64,000 bases of DNA from Chitinophaga agri. GTDB lineage: Bacteria; Bacteroidota; Bacteroidia; Chitinophagales; Chitinophagaceae. Made by a program: the position numbers and the translations under genes. The notes beneath the pieces are model-generated. The model searched no databases. It saw only the letters and a list, made by a program, of their open reading frames with translations, and was not told the DNA's origin. Positions 8,780-16,696 of this stretch are shown piece after piece (the first letter of the stretch is position 1; every line of letters begins with the position of its first letter). The stretch covers positions 2,108,001 through 2,172,000 of the forward strand of contig NZ_CP048113.1 of the NCBI RefSeq assembly GCF_010093065.1, read 5' to 3'.

Positions 8780-9814
8780 ATGTACCCAACATTATTATCA
8801 TCCGCTACTATAGGCAATTATGCCATTTCTAACAAGGTGGTCATGGCGCCCGCCTCACAAAAAAAACGTCAGGTTCCTGCGGGCGTTCCCAATGAACTGA
8901 TGGTAAATTACTACAGCCAGCGAGCCAAAGCCGGTCTGATCATAGCAGAAGGTACCGGTCCTGCAGAAAATGGTATGGGCCAGGCGCACATGCCGGGAAT
9001 ATATAGCAAGGACCAGATCAAAGGATGGAAAAAAGTAACAACGGCAGTACATGAAAACGGCGGCCGGATCTTCCTGCAGATCAAACACACAGGGCGTATA
9101 TCACACCCTGCCAATATGCCGGCAAAGGCTGATATCATCGCTCCTTCAGCTATCGCGGCGAGAGGAGAAATATGGACGGAAACGTTAGGATGGCAGCCGC
9201 ACGCTACACCAAGGGCGATGACAACTTCAGAGGTAGGGAAAATGGTCCAGCAATATGTAAAGGCAGCAACACAGGCAATAGAAGCAGGTTTCGACGGAGT
9301 GGAATTACACGCAGCGCAAGGATATCTGATGGACCAGTTCCTGCACCCTGATACCAATCAGCGTACCGACAAATACGGCGGCAGCATTCCCAACAGGGTG
9401 CGTTTCATTCTGGAAACTGTCGCAGCTGTCAGCCATGCGATCGGCAGGCATCGTACAGGTATTCTACTGTCTCCCTACAGTCAGGTCAACGACCTGCAGC
9501 ATCATAGTGAGACAGACGCCACTTACGCCTATCTGACGGATGGACTGGATACGTACGGATTATCGTACATCCACCTGCTGACAGAACCAGCAACACCGGC
9601 TACACTGATCGCGGGTGTGCGTTCCCGGTTCAACGGCACACTCATTCTCAACGGCGATTATGATGCCTTACAGGCAGAACACACGGTACAGAGCGGACTG
9701 GCAGACCTGATATCTTTTGAGAATCCATGTGTGTCTTCGCCCATCACCGGTAAGTTTGAAACGACGGCGAGCGAGCCACTGAAAAAGCCCAATTACGCTT
9801 GTGCGAATTGTTAA
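8780..9814 (+). CDS. Old yellow enzyme family NADH:flavin oxidoreductase / alkene reductase
   Basis: This 344-residue FMN-dependent (beta/alpha)8 enzyme should reduce activated C=C bonds of electrophilic enones or nitro compounds with NAD(P)H in the cytoplasm. Family landmarks are the N-terminal KVVMAPASQ, the GRISHPANMP segment, GFDGVELHAAQGYLMDQFL around residues 170-188, and RTDKYGGS. The usual His-x-x-His/Asn substrate-binding pair reads His-Ala-Ala-Gln here (about 176-179), an uncommon variant. I start it at the ATG at 8780 (MYPTLLSS). A start at 8720 would place operator O3 inside the gene. It is probably controlled by the adjacent TetR and ends at the 9844-9876 terminator. Confidence 0.9.
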   Translation: MYPTLLSSATIGNYAISNKVVMAPASQKKRQVPAGVPNELMVNYYSQRAKAGLIIAEGTGPAENGMGQAHMPGIYSKDQIKGWKKVTTAVHENGGRIFLQIKHTGRISHPANMPAKADIIAPSAIAARGEIWTETLGWQPHATPRAMTTSEVGKMVQQYVKAATQAIEAGFDGVELHAAQGYLMDQFLHPDTNQRTDKYGGSIPNRVRFILETVAAVSHAIGRHRTGILLSPYSQVNDLQHHSETDATYAYLTDGLDTYGLSYIHLLTEPATPATLIAGVRSRFNGTLILNGDYDALQAEHTVQSGLADLISFENPCVSSPITGKFETTASEPLKKPNYACANC

Positions 9815-9843
9815 TATAAAAGTGAGAGTTGTTTAGTTGTTTA

Positions 9844-9876
9844 CACTTCCGTAACGGTAACCCCGTTGCGGAAGTG
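9844..9876 (+). terminator. Strong hairpin terminator after the oxidoreductase gene
   Basis: CACTTCCGTAACGG (9844-9857) pairs with CCGTTGCGGAAGTG (9863-9876) over 14 bp with one T-G wobble, followed by ATTTCTTC. The U tract is weak but the stem is very stable. Confidence 0.65.
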
Positions 9877-9999
9877 ATTTCTTCAGGTATATTCAGGATC
9901 TTAAGTGAAGGATATATTTTTAGTACGTTTCAGATAAAGACCTGGAGAAAAAGCACGAGATGAGTTCCCGGAGAAACAATTCTCTATAGTCCCGGAGGA

Positions 10000-10105
10000 A
10001 GTATAAAATAGGCAACATCTGTTTAGCATCAGGTCAAGACGAATACAGATCGGATTTCCATAAAACAGCTTCAGCAATACATGCAGACAAAGCCTATTTT
10101 ATACT
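10000..10105. repeat. 106-bp element bounded by perfect 14-bp inverted repeats
   Basis: AGTATAAAATAGGC (10000-10013) is the exact reverse complement of GCCTATTTTATACT (10092-10105). An inner ATCTGT/ACAGAT pair lies at 10017-10022 and 10045-10050. No protein is encoded and I see no target-site duplication. It may be a palindromic or MITE-like repeat, or a structured RNA. The rest of the 9877-10148 gap holds only the 10127-10142 hairpin. Confidence 0.55.
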
Positions 10106-10126
10106 GACCAGTGGATTATTTCTGTT

Positions 10127-10142
10127 CCCGCCTTCCGGCGGG
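10127..10142. terminator. Short GC hairpin between the repeat element and uxaC
   Basis: CCCGCC-TTCC-GGCGGG is a perfect 6-bp stem with a 4-nt loop. TAATTTTT follows on the plus strand, so it suits plus-strand termination better than termination of the minus-strand operon ending at 10149. It could stop both. Confidence 0.45.
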
Positions 10143-10148
10143 TAATTT

Positions 10149-11582
10149 TTATCTGGCAACACCCGCTTCTACCGACAGCTCCTTCCAGTTAAAGTATTGC
10201 TGTGCGTTGTAATAACAGATGTCCTTCACTACCTTTCCTATCCATTCCACGTCATTTGGCAGTTCACCATTCTCTACCTCCTGGCCAAACAGTTCACATA
10301 CTATTCTCCTGAAATACTCATGACGCGGATAAGATAAAAAGCTGCGGGAATCGGTCAGCATACCTACGAAGCGGCTCAGCAATCCCATATTTGACAATGC
10401 ATTGATCTGTTTGATCATGCCATCTTTCTGATCCAGGAACCACCAGGCGGAACCAAACTGCACCTTCCCGGCCACTGAGCCATCATTGAAGTTACCGATC
10501 ATCGTTGCCAGTAGTTCATTATCAGCCGGATTCAGATTATAGAGTATTGTCTTCGCCAGTTTATCCTGGCTGTCAAGACGATCCAGGAACTTCGCCAATG
10601 CTTTCGCCTGTGAAAAATCGCCAATGGAGTCCCAGCCAGTATCGGGACCGAGTAAATGCATCATGCGGGAATTATTATTCCGCAATGCACCCAGATGATA
10701 CTGCTGTACCCATCCTTTTTCCCAATCCCATTCTGCGAGTTGCAGTAATAGCGCAGACTTGATCTGTCGTGCTTCCTGTAAGGTCAGTTTGTTGCCACTT
10801 CTCACCTTCAGGAAAATAGCATTGATATCTTTTTCCTGAAAGTCTTCTGCATAAATTTCCTCGATCCCATGATCAGATACAGAACACCCCTGTGTTGCAA
10901 AGAAATCATGTCTGCTCTTCAATGCATCCAGCAGATCTGCATATGTGTCGATAGTTATGCCGGAAGCTTCCTCCAGTTTACCGAGATAGCTATTATACTT
11001 TTCAGGGTCATCAACATTCATAGCCTGATCAGGACGGAAGGCCGGCAGAATAGGAACTTCAAATCCATCCTGTCTGAGCTGCTGATGATATTCCAGCGTA
11101 TCTGCCGGATCGTCTGTTGTACACACCAATGCTACGTTCATTTTACGCAATAGGTTGCGGGTACTGAATGCCGGCGTCTCCAGTTGTGCACTGGCATTGT
11201 AGTAGATATCTTTTGCTGTCGCAGGGCTCAGTATGTCATATATATCAAAATAACGTTGCAATTCAAGATGTGTCCAGTGATACAGCGGATTACGCAGGGT
11301 ATATGGGACCGTGGCGGCCCACTTTTCGAACTTCTCCCAATCAGACTTATTACCAGTGCAGTAATTTTCGTGTATACCGTTTGTGCGCATAGCCCTCCAC
11401 TTGTAGTGATCGCCATACAGCCATGCCTGGGTAAGCGTACCAAATGTCGTGTCAGCAGCGATCTGCGCAGGCGGAAGATGACAATGATAATCGATCACGG
11501 GCATCTCCTTTGCATAGTCATGATACAGCCGTTTTGCGGTATTGTTTGTCAGGAGAAAATGTTCATCCAGGAACTTCTTCAT
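10149..11582 (-). CDS. uxaC: Glucuronate/galacturonate isomerase
   Basis: This cytoplasmic enzyme of the amidohydrolase-like superfamily converts D-galacturonate to D-tagaturonate (and D-glucuronate to D-fructuronate), the first step of uronate catabolism. At 477 aa it has the normal length. Visible features are the metal-binding VIDYHCHLPP (residues 29-38), WKAMRTNGI-like WRAMRTNGIHE (about 62-72), WTHLELQRYF, and LLSRFVGMLTDSRSFLSYPRHEYFRR near the C-terminus. It is the last gene of the pectin operon, 29 bp after uxaA, so import, depolymerisation and intracellular use of galacturonate are encoded together. Confidence 0.96.
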   Translation of the reverse strand: MKKFLDEHFLLTNNTAKRLYHDYAKEMPVIDYHCHLPPAQIAADTTFGTLTQAWLYGDHYKWRAMRTNGIHENYCTGNKSDWEKFEKWAATVPYTLRNPLYHWTHLELQRYFDIYDILSPATAKDIYYNASAQLETPAFSTRNLLRKMNVALVCTTDDPADTLEYHQQLRQDGFEVPILPAFRPDQAMNVDDPEKYNSYLGKLEEASGITIDTYADLLDALKSRHDFFATQGCSVSDHGIEEIYAEDFQEKDINAIFLKVRSGNKLTLQEARQIKSALLLQLAEWDWEKGWVQQYHLGALRNNNSRMMHLLGPDTGWDSIGDFSQAKALAKFLDRLDSQDKLAKTILYNLNPADNELLATMIGNFNDGSVAGKVQFGSAWWFLDQKDGMIKQINALSNMGLLSRFVGMLTDSRSFLSYPRHEYFRRIVCELFGQEVENGELPNDVEWIGKVVKDICYYNAQQYFNWKELSVEAGVAR

Positions 11583-11611
11583 TATAGACAGTTTTTTTAA
11601 TGGTTAGCAGA

Positions 11612-13276
11612 TTACAGTGACACCCCTCTTTTCCAGGGAATAAAATCATCCTGGCCGTTAATAACGGACTTTGCCTTTGTGATACCACTGGCCACATCAA
11701 TAACATAGTTCAGGATACGTTCTCCTGCTTCGGAAATAGACTCTTCTCCGTCGATGATAGTACCTGTATTGATATCAATAATATCGGGCATGCGCTGATA
11801 GAGTTTTGTATTGCTGGATAGCTTTATCACAGGTGTCACCGGATTACCAGTAGGGGTCCCGAGACCTGTAGTGAATAGTACAATGGTGGCGCCTGCGCCC
11901 ACCTCAGCAGTCGTAGACTCCACATCATTGCCCGGTGTACAGAGCAGATTGAGCCCTGGTTTGCTTACCTGCTGTGGATAATCCAGTACGGCAGCTATAG
12001 GGGATGTGCCACCTTTTTTTGCAGCACCAGCCGATTTAATAGCGTCTGTAATGAGGCCGTCCTTGATATTGCCGGGCGAAGGATTCATATCGAAACCCGA
12101 ACCTGCTTCTTCCGCACGACGCTGATAGGCACGCATCAGATCAATGAACTGTAATGCGTCTTTTTCGTCTACACAGCGATCGCTCATTTCCTGCTCTACG
12201 CCACATAATTCCGGAAATTCTGACAGGATTACTGATCCGCCCAATGCCACCAGCAGGTCGGATGTATAACCGATCGCAGGATTAGCAGAGATACCCGAAA
12301 ATCCATCAGAACCACCACATTCCAGTCCGATACATAGTTTTGATAACGGCGCTGGCTGACGGGTTAATTTATTGGCTTCGATCAGTCCGGCCATCGTCTG
12401 CTTTACCGCTGTTGTGATCAGTGCCTGCTCCGTTCCGGTTTGCTGCTGATCGAGTATATACAAGGGTTTACTGAACTGAGGCGAGCGCTTACGGATCTCC
12501 TCTTCCAGCATGGTGATCTGTGCATTCTGGCACCCCAGACTAAGCACAGTGGCACCTGCTACATTCGCGTGGGTGATGTATCCGGCCAGCAGTCCGCAAA
12601 GTGTCTGTGCATCCTGCCGGATACCACCACAGCCACCTTCATGTGTCAGGAATTTAATACCATCCACATTTTCAAAAAGACGCCGCCGGGTATTATCGCC
12701 TGTATCTTCTGTATATATTGTTTCCAGGATAGCGGCGGCATCTGCCCCCTCCCTGTATTGCTGTGCGAGCTGGCGCGCGAAACCTGCATATTTCTTTGGA
12801 CGGCCATATCCTAATTCTTCCATCAGTGTTTCTCTGAGTACTTCCACATTCCTGTTCTCACAAAATACCATCGGTATCACCAGCCAGTAATTACCGGTAC
12901 CAACACTGCCATCTGCCCGCTGATAACCGTCGAATGTGCGGTCTTTCCATTTGGAAACATCTGGTATATGCCAGGCTGTTTTACGCGCTTTTGCCAGCTG
13001 AAAGTCACTGGCGGCATGTTTTACATTCCCTACAGTTATCTTTACACCGGCAGGCAATGCCTCTTTTGCACGACCCACTAATACACCATACATGGTGATC
13101 GGGTCACCCGGATTCAACGCTGTCTCTGTGAATTTGTGTTTTGCCGGTACATCTTCTGCTAATGTGTATACCTGGCCGTTGTCCTGTACTGTCTCTCCCT
13201 TTTTCAGGTCTGTCAGCGCTACCACTACATTATCCTGCGGATGCACTTTGAGGACTTTCCTTTTCAATCCCGTCAT
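11612..13276 (-). CDS. uxaA: Altronate dehydratase
   Basis: This enzyme converts D-altronate to 2-keto-3-deoxygluconate in the galacturonate pathway. The 554-residue protein has the two-part family layout. A small N-terminal SAF-like domain (about residues 1-90: LKVHPQDNVVVALTDLKKG, then GDPITMYGVLVG) precedes the large dehydratase domain with GYQRADGSVGTGNYW, THEGGCGG, LSLGCQNAQ, CIGLECGGSDGFSGISANPA and LLCTPGNDVESTT, including cysteines likely to bind the catalytic iron. Twelve bases separate it from the uxaB stop upstream and 29 from uxaC downstream. No kdgK or kdgA is present in the window, so KDG must be processed by genes elsewhere. Confidence 0.96.
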   Translation of the reverse strand: MTGLKRKVLKVHPQDNVVVALTDLKKGETVQDNGQVYTLAEDVPAKHKFTETALNPGDPITMYGVLVGRAKEALPAGVKITVGNVKHAASDFQLAKARKTAWHIPDVSKWKDRTFDGYQRADGSVGTGNYWLVIPMVFCENRNVEVLRETLMEELGYGRPKKYAGFARQLAQQYREGADAAAILETIYTEDTGDNTRRRLFENVDGIKFLTHEGGCGGIRQDAQTLCGLLAGYITHANVAGATVLSLGCQNAQITMLEEEIRKRSPQFSKPLYILDQQQTGTEQALITTAVKQTMAGLIEANKLTRQPAPLSKLCIGLECGGSDGFSGISANPAIGYTSDLLVALGGSVILSEFPELCGVEQEMSDRCVDEKDALQFIDLMRAYQRRAEEAGSGFDMNPSPGNIKDGLITDAIKSAGAAKKGGTSPIAAVLDYPQQVSKPGLNLLCTPGNDVESTTAEVGAGATIVLFTTGLGTPTGNPVTPVIKLSSNTKLYQRMPDIIDINTGTIIDGEESISEAGERILNYVIDVASGITKAKSVINGQDDFIPWKRGVSL

Positions 13277-13288
13277 ATGCTTGATTAT

Positions 13289-14734
13289 TTATGCGATCGT
13301 TGTTTCTTCTGATACTCTTCTGACTAGTGAGGATGCCCCCTCGTTCAGTAACGCTCCTAACATGACGGTAACAGCATGTGCAAAGCCTGGCAGTTGCGCC
13401 AGATCAATGCCCCACAACGCCTGGTTTCTCAACACGGTCTGTACCAGTACGGCTGGTTCCAGCTGTTGCCATTTCTCTTTAAAATAGCCGGCATGATCAT
13501 CAGTAACCTGCCCATCACGCATGAACAGCAGATAGGCCGCAAACCCAAGTGCCATCAGGGCCGGCACTTCTTCCAGCCGCTGATAATGACGCACCAGTAT
13601 AGGTATGACACGCATCTTCATTTTGGATGTATACTGCATGGTAATGCTCAGCCAGCGATGCTCAATGTACGGATTCCTGAAACGGTCCAGTACACTACCC
13701 GCAAAACGCAGTGCAGCATCTTCACGTATTGTCACATCGGTGATAGCCGGAACTATTTCATGTTGCATGAGGGCAGCTATACAGCTTTCCATGGCAGCAT
13801 CCTCCATTGCATCTCTGACTGTTTCGAATCGTGCCAGCACGGCCAGCCCGCAGGTCAGCGTATGTGCCCCATTGAGCAGGCGTAACTTCAGTTCACGGAA
13901 GATATTAATATCGGGCGCCAGTACAACACCACTATCCGCTACTGAGAATGATAATAGCTGACGCACCCGTTCACTATCTGTCTCTATTGCCCACAAAGCA
14001 TACGGTTCACACATGATCATCAGTTTGTCCTGATACCCTAATTGCGCTTCCACCGCAGCCTGTGCTGCCGAAGGAAGGGCACCAGGAACGATACGGTCCA
14101 CCAATGAGTTGCAGACATGATTAGCAGTGCTCAGCCAGTTTATGAAGTCGCCTTCCAACTCGTTCTGATGTGCCAGCGCTAGTAATATATCCCTCAGTTT
14201 CGTTCCATTATCAGGAATCAGCTCTGTAGGTACAATGACCATTCCCTTGCTGATATCTCCACCGAAATGCTGATAGCGGCGTAAGAGGAATGCCAGCAGT
14301 TTGCCAGGAAAAGATGCAGGTGGTGCTGCATGCACATCATCATCGGTCAGCGTGATCCCTACTTCCGTCGTATTGGAAATAATGATCTCCATGTCCGGAT
14401 TGGTAGCACAAGCCAGTATGTCAGACCATTCTCCTGTGGCAGATAATACCCTGCTGATAGCATCATTGACAACATATTCTTCCACCCTCCTGCCCTGCTG
14501 AATACCCTGAATACACTGCGTATAGAGGTGATCCTGCTCACTGTAAGCATCCGTACTTCCCTTATCAGTGGACTTCACTACTACGATACGACCATTAAAA
14601 AGATCTGCTTTATTAGCCTTATCGATGAAATAGTCAGGCAATCCTCGTAGTAGTACGCCCGTACCAAATTGCAATACTTTTTCGGGCAATACAGGACGTT
14701 CCTTTCCTTTCAAAAACTGTTTGTTCAATTGCAT
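13289..14734 (-). CDS. uxaB: Tagaturonate reductase (altronate oxidoreductase)
   Basis: This NADH-dependent long-chain mannitol-dehydrogenase-family enzyme reduces tagaturonate to altronate, between UxaC and UxaA. The 481-residue protein has an N-terminal Rossmann fold (VLQFGTGVLLRGLPDYF, residues 20-36, then NGRIVVVKSTDKG). NTTEVGIT lies near residue 115, and the catalytic-region lysine lies in LKLRLLNGAHTL (about 285-296). The presence of uxaB rather than uxuB, together with GH28 and GH105, points to galacturonate as the main substrate. It lies 51 bp after the GH105 gene in the same operon. Confidence 0.95.
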   Translation of the reverse strand: MQLNKQFLKGKERPVLPEKVLQFGTGVLLRGLPDYFIDKANKADLFNGRIVVVKSTDKGSTDAYSEQDHLYTQCIQGIQQGRRVEEYVVNDAISRVLSATGEWSDILACATNPDMEIIISNTTEVGITLTDDDVHAAPPASFPGKLLAFLLRRYQHFGGDISKGMVIVPTELIPDNGTKLRDILLALAHQNELEGDFINWLSTANHVCNSLVDRIVPGALPSAAQAAVEAQLGYQDKLMIMCEPYALWAIETDSERVRQLLSFSVADSGVVLAPDINIFRELKLRLLNGAHTLTCGLAVLARFETVRDAMEDAAMESCIAALMQHEIVPAITDVTIREDAALRFAGSVLDRFRNPYIEHRWLSITMQYTSKMKMRVIPILVRHYQRLEEVPALMALGFAAYLLFMRDGQVTDDHAGYFKEKWQQLEPAVLVQTVLRNQALWGIDLAQLPGFAHAVTVMLGALLNEGASSLVRRVSEETTIA

Positions 14735-14785
14735 ATTTCTTGTTTAATGCGTCAATGCACCACTACCATCGACAATATTTAGTAA

Positions 14786-16678
14786 TCATTTGTGCGACGC
14801 CTGCTTGAATAGCCATTCAGTCAGGTCTGTAGCCGCCTGATAATTCTCAAAGGACTCCGGCAAACGGCGGCCATCCAGGTACTCATTATAAAACCAGGGA
14901 TCACCTACGGCGAATACAGCACCCTTACCCACTTTAGCAGTGGCCATGATCACATCTCCCTTATCTGTATAGAGTGCTTTGGCTGGCTGTTTCAGCTCCA
15001 GTGTAGAGATCTCCTTGATGTATATTTTCTTTGTATTTGCAAATACGCTATTGCCGGCAGGGATAAACAGCGCGCCCTGCTCCCACTGTTTGCCTTCCAC
15101 GTGATTGCGGCTGTCTTCTTTAAAGTGAATGCCGAATTTATCTGTCAGCGTGTTAAAGGTTTTTATCTCAGAATTGCCCGCGTCATTCTGCAATACGACC
15201 AGCACGCCCCCCTGCTTCACCCAGTTGGCAATAGCAGTGGCATGTGCTTCTGTCATATAGTTGGGTTTTACTGTTTCCTTTTCTGTATCAGGATCAACCA
15301 TGATAAGTATATTGGATTTTGCAAGACTCGCAGCAGTCGGCGCTTCAGTCAGTGTAGTTGTTACAGCGCCCCGGTTATGAAAAATATGTCCCCAGAGAGA
15401 AAAGCCTCCGTTGTCATTTTCATTCCATACATAGTGCCATGATTCCTGCTGACCAGTGATCCCTTTTCTGAATTCGTTATTGAAGAAGTTATCAATTGTA
15501 ACGGTGATATTTTTTCCCGTTTTAGGAATAGCCGCCTGTTCCATTTCATTCGCAGCCATCATATATGCACCTACACCTTTGGGGTCATTCGTCACTACCT
15601 TTTCACTGAGATAATATGCATAACTGCCATCTCTGTAAGGATCACCACCTAGCCCCGCTACACTCACCGTTCCCTCCAGATTAACGCCGCCTTCAGGTGC
15701 TGTGCGGATAAACCGCTTCATGATACCTTCATAACCTTTTGCAGCCACCGTATTGTAAGTAGCAGGCAGGTACCCCAATCTGACACCTTTGGCAAGTGTG
15801 TACACGAACATGCAGGTGGCGGATGCTTCCAGGTAATTACCTTTCGCACTGGCCTTATCCAGCACCTGGTACCAGCATCCGCTGGAAGGGTCCTGGTATT
15901 TCTTAACAGCTACTGCCATACGGTTCAGGATCTTTAAGAGACTATCTCTGCCTGGATGTGCCGCAGGATAATATTCCAGGGCATCTACCAGTGCCATACC
16001 GTACCATCCCATTGCCCGGCCCCAGAAATTCGGAGAACGTCCGGTATTCTTGTCGGACCAACGTTGTGCGCGGGACTCGTCATATCCGTGATATAACAGA
16101 CCCGTTTTATCATCACGGGAATGTTGTTCCATCAGCACGAACTGACGGGTAATATCTTTGAAGGCAGCTTCATCATGATGCATGGCTGCGTATTCTGCAT
16201 AGAACGGCTCTGCCATATACAGACCGTCCAGCCACATCTGATATGGGTATCTTTTCTTGTGCCAGAAGCCCCCTTCTTTTGTCCGAGGTTGCTTATCCAG
16301 CTGCGCTTTCAGTTTGTCGGCGGCCAGTTTATACTTTTCCTCATTAGTCACCTTGTAGAGCATCAGGAGTGAGCGACCATTCTTGATATTATCAATGTTG
16401 TAATCTTCTGACTTATATGTTCTGATTGATCCGTCTTTCTCGATATAGTGGTCTAATCCCTTCTGGATAAAACGAAAGTACTTACCATCTCCGGTATTCT
16501 TCCATAATCCGGTAAATCCTTCCAGCACAACACCCTGATCATATGTCCAGTGTGCATGTCTGCCGGCCAGCTGCAATGAGTCCCCCCATATCCGTATCAT
16601 CGTTTCCGCCATCTTTGCTGATTGTGCAGAAACAGCTACGGGCAGGAGCAATAGAAGCGTGTGCAATAGTTTCTTCAT
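14786..16678 (-). CDS. GH105 unsaturated rhamnogalacturonyl hydrolase with C-terminal DUF4350-like domain
   Basis: This exported enzyme should remove the unsaturated uronyl residue from the non-reducing end of pectin (rhamnogalacturonan) fragments. A signal peptide ending in VSAQ precedes the (alpha/alpha)6 GH105 domain (about residues 20-370), with WTYDQGVVLEG, the catalytic-Asp segment MWLDGLYMAEPFY (near 149) and NFWGRAMGWYGMALVD. The remaining 250 residues resemble a DUF4350/ThuA-like module (ILIMVDPDTEKE, ANWVKQGGVLVVLQNDAGN, VGKGAVFAVGDPWFYNEYLDGR). At 630 aa it is much longer than single-domain GH105 enzymes (about 370). It sits 18 bp after the CE12-GH28 gene. Confidence 0.92.
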   Translation of the reverse strand: MKKLLHTLLLLLPVAVSAQSAKMAETMIRIWGDSLQLAGRHAHWTYDQGVVLEGFTGLWKNTGDGKYFRFIQKGLDHYIEKDGSIRTYKSEDYNIDNIKNGRSLLMLYKVTNEEKYKLAADKLKAQLDKQPRTKEGGFWHKKRYPYQMWLDGLYMAEPFYAEYAAMHHDEAAFKDITRQFVLMEQHSRDDKTGLLYHGYDESRAQRWSDKNTGRSPNFWGRAMGWYGMALVDALEYYPAAHPGRDSLLKILNRMAVAVKKYQDPSSGCWYQVLDKASAKGNYLEASATCMFVYTLAKGVRLGYLPATYNTVAAKGYEGIMKRFIRTAPEGGVNLEGTVSVAGLGGDPYRDGSYAYYLSEKVVTNDPKGVGAYMMAANEMEQAAIPKTGKNITVTIDNFFNNEFRKGITGQQESWHYVWNENDNGGFSLWGHIFHNRGAVTTTLTEAPTAASLAKSNILIMVDPDTEKETVKPNYMTEAHATAIANWVKQGGVLVVLQNDAGNSEIKTFNTLTDKFGIHFKEDSRNHVEGKQWEQGALFIPAGNSVFANTKKIYIKEISTLELKQPAKALYTDKGDVIMATAKVGKGAVFAVGDPWFYNEYLDGRRLPESFENYQAATDLTEWLFKQASHK

Positions 16679-16696
16679 ACCGTATACTTTAATGAA

